64,000 nt of DNA from Bacillota bacterium. GTDB lineage: Bacteria; Bacillota; Sulfobacillia; RBS10-35; Bu92. Where the stretch lies: NCBI GenBank assembly GCA_014896375.1, contig JADBKN010000021.1:18933-82932 (forward strand), read 5' to 3'. Below are positions 8,311 to 17,069 of the stretch, in pieces. Made by a program: the position numbers and the translations under genes. The first letter of the stretch is position 1, and each line of letters begins with the position of its first letter. Below the pieces are notes generated by a model. It had not been told where the DNA came from. It searched no databases and saw only the letters and a list, made by a program, of their open reading frames with translations.

Positions 8311-8582
8311 GCCCCCCCGCCCAGCGCCGGCAGAAGGTTCCACACCCGCGCCGTGTAGTCGATGAGCACGTGCAGCATCCATGGCCCGAAGAGCGCGAGC
8401 GCGCCGAGCATGGCCAGGATCTTGGGCACGAAGGCCAGCGTCTGCTCGTTGATCTGCGTCGTCGCCTGGAAGAGGCTGACGATAAGCCCCACCGCCATGC
8501 CGAGCCCCAGGACAGGCGCGGCCACAAGGAGCCCGGTCACGATGGCCTCGCGCGAGAGCTGGATGACCAACCCGTCCGTCAT
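8307..8582 (-). CDS. fliQ: Flagellar export gate protein FliQ
   Basis: 91 residues, the usual size, with two long membrane helices separated by the conserved polar stretch SLFQATTQINEQTLAFVPKI. It forms part of the FliPQR export pore at the centre of the basal body. The ATG at 8582 is used; more upstream codons in the same frame belong to fliP antiframe. It overlaps fliR by 4 nt. Confidence 0.96.
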   Translation of the reverse strand: MTDGLVIQLSREAIVTGLLVAAPVLGLGMAVGLIVSLFQATTQINEQTLAFVPKILAMLGALALFGPWMLHVLIDYTARVWNLLPALGGGA

Positions 8583-8592
8583 CGGCGTCCCC

Positions 8593-9243
8593 CTAATACC
8601 CCTGCACCAGGTTCTGCGCCACGAGGTGCCAGCCGTCGACGAGCACGAAGAGCAGCACCTTGAACGGCAGCGAGACCAGAACCGGCGGGAGCATGAGCAT
8701 GCCCATCGACATGAGCGTGCTGGCCACAACCATGTCGATCACGAGAAACGGAATGTAGATGAGAAAGCCCATCTCGAAGGCCGTCTTGAGCTCGCTGATG
8801 GCGAAGGCCGGCACGAGCGCCGTGAGCGGCACGTCCTCGCGCCTCACCTGGCCCGTGTGGCCGGAAAGCCTCCAAAAGAGCGCCAGGTCGCTCTCCCGCG
8901 TCTCCTTGAGCATGAAGTCGCGGGCCGGCCCCTCGGCGCGGCGCAGCGCCGTGGCCTCGTCGATCTGCCCGGCGCGCAGCGGCACCCACGCGTCCCGGTA
9001 CACGGCCTGGCCCACGGGCGCCATGACGAAGATCGTCAGGAAGAGCGCCAGCCCGATGATCACGGCGTTCGGCGGCACCTGCCCCGCACCCACGGCCGTC
9101 CTCACGAAAGAGAGCACGACGAGGATGCGCGTGAAGGCCGTCATCATTACGAGCGCCGCCGGCACGAGCGCCAGGGCGGTGAGGAAGAGGACGATCTGCA
9201 AGGCCGGCGCGAGGCCGCCCGAGCCGCCGATGGTGATCGTCAC
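8593..9243 (-). CDS. fliP: Flagellar export gate protein FliP
   Basis: 216 residues from a GTG overlapping the fliO stop (GTGA). It shows the FliP family blocks MMTAFTRILVVLSFVRTA, PPNAVIIGLALFLT and FAISELKTAFEMGFLIYIPF, and four membrane helices. FliP builds the export pore with FliQ and FliR. It is slightly short because it begins close to the first helix, without a long cleavable signal. Confidence 0.96.
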   Translation of the reverse strand: MTITIGGSGGLAPALQIVLFLTALALVPAALVMMTAFTRILVVLSFVRTAVGAGQVPPNAVIIGLALFLTIFVMAPVGQAVYRDAWVPLRAGQIDEATALRRAEGPARDFMLKETRESDLALFWRLSGHTGQVRREDVPLTALVPAFAISELKTAFEMGFLIYIPFLVIDMVVASTLMSMGMLMLPPVLVSLPFKVLLFVLVDGWHLVAQNLVQGY

Positions 9244-9620
9244 GGCCGGCCCCCGCCTCCCCGCCGCAGCCGCGCGCGCAGCGCGGCCCAATCCCAAAGC
9301 GGCGCCGCCGGCTCGGCGCGCGCAGCCTCGTCCAGCGACATCCAGCGCTCGCCGGCCAGCTCGGCCACCTCCTCCGGGTCCTCGATGGCGTAGAGACACG
9401 CCACCTCGCGCTCCCCCACGCCCACGACCAGCGCCCGCCGGCCCACGCGGACGAGCGCCAGGCTGCGGCGGCCGCCGAGGGGGAGCGCGCCCAGGATCTC
9501 CATGCGCCCGCGCTCCCGCTGCGCCGGCAGGCGCCCGAGCGCGCGCGCCGCCCACACGATGGCGGCCACCACGACCGCCAGGGCGCCGAGCGTCCGCAGA
9601 AAGAGCCACACACCCTCCAC
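9240..9620 (-). CDS. fliO: FliO-type export-gate assembly protein
   Basis: 126 residues with one N-terminal membrane helix (residues 4-24) and a small beta-rich cytoplasmic domain (RMEILGALPLGGRRSLALVRVGRRALVVGVGE), the typical FliO arrangement. FliO assists assembly of the FliP ring. Sequence similarity in this family is weak, so the call relies on topology and on its place between fliN and fliP. cheY, which often lies here in Bacillota, is absent. Confidence 0.88.
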   Translation of the reverse strand: MEGVWLFLRTLGALAVVVAAIVWAARALGRLPAQRERGRMEILGALPLGGRRSLALVRVGRRALVVGVGEREVACLYAIEDPEEVAELAGERWMSLDEAARAEPAAPLWDWAALRARLRRGGGGRP

Positions 9621-9639
9621 CGCCGCCGCCTCCCCTCTC

Positions 9640-10098
9640 TCAGCTCAGGCGCTCCAGGCGCTGCTCCGGGCTGAGGATCTCGGTGATGCGCACGCCGAAC
9701 GCCTCGTCGACGACGACCACCTCGCCCTTGGCCACGAGCCGCCCGTTGACGAGCACGTCGACCGGCTCGCCCGCCATGCGGTCGAGCTCGATCACCGCTC
9801 CCGGACCGAGCTCCAGCACGTCCCGCACGCGCTGGTGCGTGCGGCCGAGCTCGACCGTCACCTCAAGCGGCACGTCCATGACGATCTCGAGCCCCACAGG
9901 CGTCCCCGCCGCCGCGCGCCCCGCGCCCGCGGGCGCCCAGGGCCGCGCCGCCGCGGCCGCTGCCGCGGCCGCGACCTCGTCCCGCGCCGCCTGCGTCTCG
10001 CCCTCCGCCTCCGGCGGCGCGCCCTGCGGCGGCCACTCGGCGTCGTCGAGCGACTCCACCAACTCCCGGATGTCTTCAGAGGCCGGCTGCTCAGTCAT
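9640..10098 (-). CDS. fliN: Flagellar motor switch protein FliN
   Basis: 152 residues: an acidic Ala/Glu-rich N-terminal part (to about residue 65) and a C-terminal SpoA/FliN domain (LEIVMDVPLEVTVELGRT... ITEILSPEQRLERL). It forms the lower C-ring with FliM. It lacks the CheC-like phosphatase domain of Bacillus FliY, so it is a plain FliN. Its start overlaps the fliM end by 8 nt. Confidence 0.95.
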   Translation of the reverse strand: MTEQPASEDIRELVESLDDAEWPPQGAPPEAEGETQAARDEVAAAAAAAAARPWAPAGAGRAAAGTPVGLEIVMDVPLEVTVELGRTHQRVRDVLELGPGAVIELDRMAGEPVDVLVNGRLVAKGEVVVVDEAFGVRITEILSPEQRLERLS

Positions 10099-11053
10099 CG
10101 GCCATCTCCCTCCCTTCGAGCGTGAAGACCAGGCGCCGCCCGCGGCGGCCCGGCCGGCCGCGGAAGGCCGGCCGCTGGGCCACGAAGAGGCGCAGGGCGT
10201 CGTCCGGGCCGCGGTCGAGCCGGACGATGTCGCCCGGCTGCAGGGCGAGCAGTTCCCTCAAGGTGAGGCGGGCCCGCCCGAGCTCCACCCAAAGCGGGAT
10301 GCTCGTCTCGGCGATATGCTGGCGCACGGCCGCGCGGTGGCTGGGGTGGCGCGCCGGCTCGTGGCCCAGCCACTCCCTCGCCGAGAGGCGCGGCAGCACC
10401 GGTTCCAGCGTGCGGTAGGGCAGACAGAGGCGCAGGGGCGCGCGCCGCCCGCCGAGCTCCACGCTTTGGTGCACCACGAGCACGATGTCCTCGGGCGCGC
10501 ACACCTGCGCGAAGAGCGGGTTGCTCTCCACAGCGTCGAGGCGCGGCGCCACGTCCTCCACGTTCTTCCAGGCTTCCCGCCAGGCGCTGAGGAGGCCCGC
10601 GAAGAGCCGGCGCACGACGGCGCCCTCGATGTCCGTGAGGGCGCGCGCGCTCTCGGGCCAGACGCCCGGCCCGCCGAGCACGCGGTCGATGAGCGCGAAG
10701 GCCAGGGCCGGGTCGAGCTCCCAGAGCGTGCGCGCCGGCAGCGGGGGCATGGCCACCACCGCGAGGATCGCCGGCTCCGTCACGCCCTGCGTGAACTGGC
10801 GGTACGTCGTCTGCTCCACCGTCTCGGTCGACACCTGCACCATGGAGCGCAGGTGCGCCGAGAGCGCGGTCGTCGCCCCGCGGGCGAAGCTGTCGTGCAG
10901 CATGAGGATCGTGCGCAGCTGGTCCTTGGAGAACTTGTCCGGCAGGCGGAAGTTGTAGCGCCGCAGCCGCGCCGAGGCCGGCACGCGCTCCGCGCCGGGC
11001 TCAAGGGACGAGAGCAGCACGTCCAGTTCCTCGCTGCTGAGCGTCGGTTCCAC
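10091..11053 (-). CDS. fliM: Flagellar motor switch protein FliM
   Basis: 320 residues. The extreme N terminus (LSSEELDVLLSSL) is the CheY-P binding motif of FliM, followed by the CheC-like middle domain (NFRLPDKFSKDQLRTILMLH, DRVLGGPG) and the C-terminal SpoA domain. FliM controls rotation direction in the C-ring. Keeping the CheY-binding peptide suggests chemotaxis genes exist elsewhere in the genome even though none are in this operon. Confidence 0.97.
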   Translation of the reverse strand: MEPTLSSEELDVLLSSLEPGAERVPASARLRRYNFRLPDKFSKDQLRTILMLHDSFARGATTALSAHLRSMVQVSTETVEQTTYRQFTQGVTEPAILAVVAMPPLPARTLWELDPALAFALIDRVLGGPGVWPESARALTDIEGAVVRRLFAGLLSAWREAWKNVEDVAPRLDAVESNPLFAQVCAPEDIVLVVHQSVELGGRRAPLRLCLPYRTLEPVLPRLSAREWLGHEPARHPSHRAAVRQHIAETSIPLWVELGRARLTLRELLALQPGDIVRLDRGPDDALRLFVAQRPAFRGRPGRRGRRLVFTLEGREMADD

Positions 11054-11071
11054 GCCGCACCTCCCTCCCGC

Positions 11072-11515
11072 TCACTGGATGACCATGCGCGTCAGGAACA
11101 CGGCCCGCACCACCGGCTTCCCGGCCGCGCCGTTGATCGCCGGCAGGAGCGCCGCCTTGAGGCGGTCGGCGCCGGCATCCCCGGCGAGATCGTCGGCACG
11201 GAAGGAGCGCAGCGTGCGCGTGACGGCGTCCTGGATGGCGGCCTGCCGCTCCTGCAGGAGCTTCTGGCCCTCCGCCCCGGCCGCTTCCACCGTGACCTGG
11301 ATCTGAATGATCCGACGCTGGTCGGCGTCGGCCAAATTCGTCGTGAACTCCCCGAGGGAGACGTCCACCCCGGGGACCTCCTTGGGCGAGGCGTTGGCGA
11401 AGTGCACATAGGCGAACCCGCCCCCCGCCCCCAGCACTGCGGCGGCCAGCAGCAGCGGGATGAGCCAGCGCTTGCCCTTCTTCCCCTTCTCCACGACCCT
11501 GACCCCTCTCCCCAT
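11072..11515 (-). CDS. fliL: Flagellar stator-associated protein FliL
   Basis: 147 residues: short basic cytoplasmic start (KGKKGKR), one membrane helix (about 17-40), and a periplasm-side domain with the family stretch LGEFTTNLADADQRRIIQIQV. FliL surrounds stator units and modulates torque. An in-frame GTG eight codons downstream also has a purine-rich site upstream, so the exact start is uncertain. It lies between flgE and fliM as expected. Confidence 0.93.
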   Translation of the reverse strand: MGRGVRVVEKGKKGKRWLIPLLLAAAVLGAGGGFAYVHFANASPKEVPGVDVSLGEFTTNLADADQRRIIQIQVTVEAAGAEGQKLLQERQAAIQDAVTRTLRSFRADDLAGDAGADRLKAALLPAINGAAGKPVVRAVFLTRMVIQ

Positions 11516-11529
11516 CCCTGCGGCGCCCC

Positions 11530-11574
11530 GGCCGCGCCGGGGGCGGTCGCCCGCCCCCGGCGGCCGGCGCGGCC
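11530..11574 (-). promoter_or_regulatory. Strong intercistronic hairpin directly after flgE
   Basis: A 10-bp perfect GC stem (37-46 paired with 51-60 of the 11500 block, i.e. 11537-11546 with 11551-11560) closes a GCGA-type tetraloop and is extended by a 7-bp outer stem (11530-11536 with 11568-11574) around a bulge. It begins at the flgE stop codon. No T-tract follows, so it more likely stabilises or delimits the flgE message than terminates it. Confidence 0.55.
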
Positions 11575-12800
11575 TACCGCTTGAGGTTCGCCAGTTCCTG
11601 CAACATCTCGTCGGCCGTCGTGATCACGCGGGAGTTGGCCTGGAAGCCGCGCTCCGTCGTGATCATGTCGGTGAACTGCTGGGCGAGGTCGACGTTCGAC
11701 ATCTCCAGGCTGCCCGGCGCAATGGACCCGCGCGTGCCGGTGCCCGGCGCGCCGATGTCCGCCTTGCCGGAGTTGGCCGACTCCTGGAACATGCCCCCGC
11801 CCGCGCGCTGCAGCCCGCCGGGGTTGGTAAAGGTGGCGAGCGCCACCTGGCCGAGCACGAGCTTGCGGGAGTTCGAGAATATGCCGGTGATCGTGCCTGT
11901 CGGATCGACGCTGAAGCCCACGAGCGAGCCGGCACCGTAGCCGTCGGACGAGCCAATGGCCGTCGACTCCTGCGCGTATTGCGTAAGGGCGGAGAAGTCG
12001 AGGTTGAGGGTCATCGAGCTGGCGCCGCCGCCGGGCGCATAAGTCACGGTGCCCGTGCCGCCCGACTGCACCTTGCCCGTGGGATCGAAGACGACGGGTG
12101 TGGCGCCGCTATTGCCGATCGGATTGAGGGACGGGTCGTACACCGTCCAATCCCACGTGTTCGCTGCGCTCTTCGTCAGCGTGATGCGGAGTTTGTGCGT
12201 CTGGCCGAGCGAGTCGACGACGTCGACGGTCAGGTCGCGCGTCGCGCCGGTCGGCTGGGACGCGTCCAAGTTGCCCGTGAATGTCACCTGCGTCGAGGCT
12301 TGGGCCGCGAGGGTGACGTCCGCCGGGATGCGGATGGCGGCGAGGTTCGTCTCGTTCGTGGCCGGCAGCACGCCGCCGTTCGCCTGCCAGCCGAGCACGC
12401 GGTCGCCCGTGCCGGCGTCGACCAGGTACCCGTTGCCGTCGAGCTTGAAGGCGCCTGCACGCGTGTAGACGCGGCCCGAGCCCGTGTCGAGGACGAAGTA
12501 GCCGTTCCCCTGGATGGCCAGATCGGTGTTCTCGCCCGTCACCTGCGTGTTGCCGGGCGAGAGGATCGTGTCGATGCTCGCGAGCGCCACGCCCAGCCCC
12601 ACCTGCGCAGGGTTTGTGCCGCCGCGGTTCTGCTGCGGGGCGCTGGCGCCGCGCAGGGCCTGGTTCATGGCCTCCGTGAAGAGCGCGCGGCTCGCCTTGA
12701 AGCCGATGGTGTTGACGTTGGCGATGTTGTTCGCCACCACATCCATCCGCAGCTGGTGGTTCTGCAACCCCGAGACCCCGGAAAAGAGGGCCCGCATCAT
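11574..12800 (-). CDS. flgE: Flagellar hook protein FlgE
   Basis: 408 residues. The N terminus (ALFSGVSGLQNHQLRMDVVA and ANNIANVNTIGFKASR) is the flagellar rod/hook N domain, and the C terminus (NVDLAQQFTDMITTERGFQA, then SRVITTADEMLQELANLKR) the matching C domain; the central beta-rich part is hook specific. It polymerises into the hook outside the cell. FlgD, the hook cap needed for this polymerisation, is not found at its usual place upstream. Hairpins flank the gene on both sides. Confidence 0.96.
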   Translation of the reverse strand: MMRALFSGVSGLQNHQLRMDVVANNIANVNTIGFKASRALFTEAMNQALRGASAPQQNRGGTNPAQVGLGVALASIDTILSPGNTQVTGENTDLAIQGNGYFVLDTGSGRVYTRAGAFKLDGNGYLVDAGTGDRVLGWQANGGVLPATNETNLAAIRIPADVTLAAQASTQVTFTGNLDASQPTGATRDLTVDVVDSLGQTHKLRITLTKSAANTWDWTVYDPSLNPIGNSGATPVVFDPTGKVQSGGTGTVTYAPGGGASSMTLNLDFSALTQYAQESTAIGSSDGYGAGSLVGFSVDPTGTITGIFSNSRKLVLGQVALATFTNPGGLQRAGGGMFQESANSGKADIGAPGTGTRGSIAPGSLEMSNVDLAQQFTDMITTERGFQANSRVITTADEMLQELANLKR

Positions 12801-12844
12801 CTCGACCGCCTCCTTGTCTTGGGTTCGCCCATCCTGCCTGCGCC

Positions 12845-12864
12845 GGCGCCCCCTCCGGGGCGCC
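12845..12864 (-). promoter_or_regulatory. Intercistronic hairpin upstream of flgE
   Basis: A perfect 8-bp GC stem (GGCGCCCC / GGGGCGCC) with a 4-nt loop lies in the 119-nt gap between the TIGR02530-type gene and flgE. No T-tract follows. It may mark a processing or stability boundary of the polycistronic mRNA. Confidence 0.4.
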
Positions 12865-12919
12865 CCGCGGCGATCGCTGGCGCCGCTTCGGTCGTTCCGC
12901 GGCGCGGGGCCCCCGCCGT

Positions 12920-13408
12920 TCAGCGGTCCAGCCCTTCCTCCGCCGCGATCACCGCGCTGTCGATGCCCGTGAACACGCCTTCCCGCATGCGCTCTCCCGC
13001 CACCGCCGTCACCACCGTGCCGCTCGGCAGGTGGACGATGTACGCCGCCCGCGCTGTCAGCGCCAGGCAGTCCCGCCCGCCGCGCGCGGCCGCGCGGGCC
13101 GCGGCGGCTTCCACCGCACGGCGCTCCGGCCCCTCGAAATCGATGCCGGCCGCCTGCAGGCGGTGGGCCGCGTGCGCCGAGAGCCGGAGACGCCCGGACC
13201 CGTCTGCATCGGCCGCCGGCGCGGCTTGCGGCGCCTTGGCCGTGGCCGTCGCGGCGCCGCCCGCAGCCAGCGTGCGCGCCAGGACGGCGCCGAAACCCTC
13301 TGCGCCGGCCGCCCCCTCCAGTGCCGGGCGGACGGCCCTGCGTTCGATGTCCGCGACGGCGTCCACCCTGGACGAGACCGCCGGCGACACGGCCATGGGA
13401 TCCGTCAT
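12920..13408 (-). CDS. TIGR02530-type flagellar operon protein
   Basis: 162 residues from an ATG with GGGGAGG 8-9 nt upstream. The C-terminal two thirds carries the family pattern: LSAHAAHRLQAAGIDFEG, an Ala-rich helix, the YIVHLPSGTVVTAV strand and the ending GVFTGIDSAVI. Members are encoded beside flgD and flgE in many Bacillota; the function is not well defined. The frame is open upstream into fliK with no stop, so the two could be read as one fused protein, but the good ribosome site argues for a separate start. FlgD is missing between fliK and this gene. Confidence 0.75.
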   Translation of the reverse strand: MTDPMAVSPAVSSRVDAVADIERRAVRPALEGAAGAEGFGAVLARTLAAGGAATATAKAPQAAPAADADGSGRLRLSAHAAHRLQAAGIDFEGPERRAVEAAAARAAARGGRDCLALTARAAYIVHLPSGTVVTAVAGERMREGVFTGIDSAVIAAEEGLDR

Positions 13409-13424
13409 GTCCGCCGCCTCCCCG

Positions 13425-15298
13425 TCACGGTGCGGGCGTCCCCTGCGCGGGCGCCGCCACTCCCGCGCGCTTCGCGCTGCCGCGCCCCCTGCCGCACCCA
13501 GCAGGACCGCGGGCGCCGCGCGCGCCGGACCGTCGCCGCGGGCGGGTGCCTCGCCGCCGCGGCCGCCCTCCGGGCGGCGCCAGGCCTGGTCGTTCACGCC
13601 GAACTGCGCGAGGGACAGCCCCTCCTGGGCGAGCCCTGCGGCCAGCTGGGCGGCCGTCTGGCGCAGGAGCGCCGCCGCGTCCGGCTGGGCCTGGAAATGC
13701 GCCGCCACCAGCGCATGACGCGCCTCCACGTGCACTCCCAACGGCCCGAGCGGCCCGCCGTCCAGGCGCATGCGCCACGACGCGCCCGGACCGCTGCGCA
13801 ACGCGGCCGCCAGCGGGTCCGGGTGCGCAGCCTCCGCCCCGGTCTCCGCGGCTTCCGTGGGCCACTTGGTTCCGCCGGCCGGCATGCCGCCATGGGGTGC
13901 GCGAGCCGGACCGCCGCGCGCGGCCTCGGCCGGCAGCGCCAGACCGTGACCGGCCGCCGGCGCGCTGCCCTCCGCCCCGTATCCAGGCGCCGCACCCCGC
14001 GCGGCCGCGTCCTTGGTGCGGCCCGCCGCCGGCGCGGGCGCAGGCTCGCTCGTGCCAGCCGCCTTCGCGCCGCCCGCCGCCGCGGCACCTCCGGACGCGC
14101 CGTCGATCCCGGCCCCCGCGTTCACGGCCACGGCCGCCGTCACGGCCACCGGAGCCGCCCCCGGACCGGCTGGCACCGCCCCGGCGTCTCCCGCCGCCGC
14201 GGGGCCGGCCGTCTCTCCACCGGCCGTCGCTCCGCCGCCCGTCATCAGGCCGCCGCTCCCATCGCTGCGCGCCACTGTGCGGTCGCTCGCGCCATGAGAC
14301 GGCCCACCACCCTGCCGGGCCTCACCGCCCACGGCGTGCACGAGGGCGCCTCCCGCGAACGGCATGACGGCCGCCTGGCCCGCCAGCGGGTCCGGGGCGG
14401 CTCCAGCCGGCTGGCCGCCGCCCATGGCGCCCGCACCGCCCGCACTGCCGGTCTGTCCGGCGTCGCTGCCGGCGCCTGCCGGAAATGCCGCCGGCGCCGC
14501 GCTCCCGCCGCCCAGGCCGGCTCCTGCCGCCGCGGGCGCATCCTGCGCACCCCGACCGCGCGGCACGGCCCCCGCGTCCTTGGGCTGCGCGTCCGTCGCC
14601 GCCGCGGCGTTCACCGGTGCCGACCCGGCGGCGTCGGTCGCTTCCGAAAAGGCCGCCGCGCCGACCGCACCCGCCGCTGCACCGCCGTCCGGGCCGCCCG
14701 CCGGCGCGTCCTTCGCCGCGCCCGCCGGTGCCGCACCCTGCGGCGCCTCCTGCGCGGGGCCGTCACCGGCGGCGCTCGTCGCCGCCTCCGTCCCCTGCGC
14801 GGCCTGCGACGCGTCCGGTCGCTCGAGAGCGGCTCGAGGCGCCGCCGTCGGCTGGACGCGCCCGCCGCCGGCCGGCCGCTCGTCGCGCGCCGCGCCCGCA
14901 CCCGGGTCCGGGTGCCCGGCGGATGAAGCCCGCCGCTCCTCGCCCGCCTCACGCGCAGAGCGCACGGCCGCGGGCTCCGGGTCCGCCGCCGCGTGCGCGG
15001 CGGGCCCCGCCAGGCGGCCGGCCGCTCTCCTCTCCGCCGCCTCGCTGCGTCCGTTCAGGGCGTCGATGCTCCCGGCCGCCTTGCCCGCGGGCTTTCCCAG
15101 GGAATGCCCCGCGGCTTGAGGCGCCGGGGCGGGCAGCGGCCACGCCGGGGCAGCGACCAGCCCGGCCGCGCTGGCCAAAGCCAGCGCCTCCCGCCAGCGT
15201 TGCGCATCGCCTTCGGGCACCGCCGGCGCCGCCGGCCGCGCCTCGTCCCGGCGCTCGCGCGCCGCGGCGCTCGTCGCCATCGCCATCCGTGTCGTCAT
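13425..15298 (-). CDS. fliK: Flagellar hook-length control protein FliK
   Basis: About 620 residues, extremely rich in Ala, Gly and Pro (the low-complexity ruler region), with the conserved FliK C-terminal domain near its end (LDGGPLGPLGVHVEARHALV... FGVNDQAW). It measures the hook and triggers the export switch through FlhB. The start ATG overlaps the fliJ stop. The end is unclear: in the main frame no stop occurs before the next gene, and the last 20 residues become Arg-rich and unnatural. The adjacent frame reads a plausible tail ending in TGA at 13425-13427. A one-base shift around 13470-13490 would reconcile this. Confidence 0.8.
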
Positions 15299-15744
15299 CG
15301 CTCATCACCTCCCTTCAAGCGCGCACCCGACCACTCGTCGAGCTCCGCCTGCTCCGCGCGCCGCACCTCCACCGCGTACACGGCGCGGCGCCGCTCCTCC
15401 AGCCGGCGGTAGACCTCGCGCCGCCGGCGCGCCTCCTCCCAAGCCGCGCGCGCCGCGGCGAAAGCCGCCTCGGCCGCCTCCTGCACCCGCGCGGCCTCGT
15501 CCACCGCCCGGAGCGCCCGCTCCCGCGCGCCGCGCAGCCAGAGAAGCTCCTCCGCGGCGGCTCCCTCCACCAGCCGCCGGCGCCAGGCGGCCGTCCACTC
15601 CGCGCACGCCGCCTCGGCGGCCGCGCGCCGCCGGCCGGCGCCCTCGCGCTCCCGCGCGGCGCGCGCCATCGCGAGGCCCGCGCGGCGCTCGCCCTGTGCG
15701 GCCAGACGCGCCAGCCGCTCGAGACGGAAGCGAAAGCGCCTCAT
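15295..15744 (-). CDS. fliJ: Flagellar export chaperone FliJ
   Basis: 149 residues, almost entirely charged alpha-helix and predicted coiled coil (FRFRLERLARLAAQGERRAG onward), as in FliJ, the central stalk of the FliHIJ export ATPase. It overlaps fliI upstream and fliK downstream by 4 nt each (ATGA), implying translational coupling. The family diverges strongly, so the call rests on position, length and helix pattern. Confidence 0.85.
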   Translation of the reverse strand: MRRFRFRLERLARLAAQGERRAGLAMARAAREREGAGRRRAAAEAACAEWTAAWRRRLVEGAAAEELLWLRGARERALRAVDEAARVQEAAEAAFAAARAAWEEARRRREVYRRLEERRRAVYAVEVRRAEQAELDEWSGARLKGGDER

Positions 15745-17069
15745 GAGGCCGCCTCCAGCACGTCGGCAAGCGCGACGGTGCCCGGCGGCTCCTCCGGCCG
15801 CTGCCGGAGGAAGGCCAGAATGCGCGGCCTCAGCGCCCGGGCGGCGTCGACCTCCGGGTCGCTGCCCGGCTGGTAGGCGCCCACCTGGATGAGGTCGGCG
15901 GCGTCGCGGTAGACGGCCAGGAGCCGCCGCACCCGCTCCGCGGCCTCCAACGTGCGCGTGTCCGCCACCTTGGGCATGAGGCGGCTCACGCTCTCCAGCA
16001 CGTCGATCGCCGGGAACTGGTGCTCTGAGGCGAGGCGCCGGGAGAGGACGATGTGACCGTCCAGGAGACCGCGCACGGCGTCGGCGACCGGCTCGTTCAT
16101 GTCGTCACCCTCGACGAGCACGGTGTAGAAGGCCGTGATCGAGCCGCGCGCCGCGGGCCCCGCCCGCTCCACAAGCCGCGGCAGGCCGGCGAAGACGCTC
16201 GGCGGGTAGCCGCGCGTGGCCGGCGGCTCCCCGGCCGCCAGCCCCACCTCCCGCCCGGCCATGGCGTAGCGAGTGAGCGAGTCCATGAGCAGCACCACAT
16301 CCTCGCCGCGGTCGCGGAAGAACTCGGCGATGGCCGTCGCCGTCTCGGCCGCCTTGAGCCGCAGGAGCGGCGGCTCGTCGCTCGTCGCCACCACCGCCAC
16401 GGCGCGCCGCCGCCCCTCCTCGCCCAGCTCGTGCTCCAGGAACTCGCGCACCTCTCGGCCCCGCTCGCCGATCAGCGCCAGGACCGTCACAGCTGCGCGG
16501 TTGTGGCGCGCGATCATGCCGAGCAGCGTGCTCTTGCCCACGCCACTGCCAGCGAAGATGCCGAGCCGCTGGCCGCGCCCGCAGGTGAGCAGGTGGTCGA
16601 TGGCCCGCACGCCCACCCACAGCCGCTCGCGGATCGGCGGGCGGGCGAGCGCCTCCGGCGGCCGCGCCGCGAGCGGCCGCTCCTCCTCGACGCGCCACAT
16701 GGGGCCCCCGTCCGCCGGCTCGCCCAGGGGTCCGACGATGCGCCCCAGGATGCCGGCGCCCACGCGCACGGTGAGCGCGCGATCAAGCGCCTCCACCCAG
16801 GCGCCGGGCTCCACGCCGTCCATGCGGCCGAGCGGCATGAGGAGCGTGCGGCCGCGGCGGAAGCCGACGACCTCCGCCGGCACCGGCCCGCCGGGAGCCT
16901 CCACGCGGCACACCTCGCCCACGCGCGCCCGCGGCCCGTGCGCCGCGACGACGAGCCCCAGCGCTTCCTCCACGCGGCCCGCGCGCCCGTGGCGCGGCAC
17001 GGACGCGAGCGCCCGCCGCACCCGCTCTTGCACCCGCGCGGCCGCCTGTTCAACGTCCGGGAGAGCCAT
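15741..17069 (-). CDS. fliI: Flagellar export ATPase FliI
   Basis: 442 residues. F1-type ATPase with Walker A AGSGVGKST (173-181), Walker B VVLLMDSLTRYAMAGREVGL, and the family blocks ALIGERGREVREFLE and GSITAFYTVLVEGDDMNEPV. It powers loading of export substrates at the basal-body base together with FliH and FliJ. It overlaps fliH by 20 nt and fliJ by 4 nt. Confidence 0.97.
   Translation of the reverse strand: MALPDVEQAAARVQERVRRALASVPRHGRAGRVEEALGLVVAAHGPRARVGEVCRVEAPGGPVPAEVVGFRRGRTLLMPLGRMDGVEPGAWVEALDRALTVRVGAGILGRIVGPLGEPADGGPMWRVEEERPLAARPPEALARPPIRERLWVGVRAIDHLLTCGRGQRLGIFAGSGVGKSTLLGMIARHNRAAVTVLALIGERGREVREFLEHELGEEGRRRAVAVVATSDEPPLLRLKAAETATAIAEFFRDRGEDVVLLMDSLTRYAMAGREVGLAAGEPPATRGYPPSVFAGLPRLVERAGPAARGSITAFYTVLVEGDDMNEPVADAVRGLLDGHIVLSRRLASEHQFPAIDVLESVSRLMPKVADTRTLEAAERVRRLLAVYRDAADLIQVGAYQPGSDPEVDAARALRPRILAFLRQRPEEPPGTVALADVLEAAS

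Noticed and set aside
6455..8527. 690-codon minus-strand frame
   Set aside because: Only its last 355 codons are FlhB; the first half is out-of-frame fliQ/fliR. Not a fusion.
8759..11584. 941-codon open frame on the plus strand
   Set aside because: Antisense to fliP-fliL, all of which have clear family motifs; composition is that of a shadow frame.
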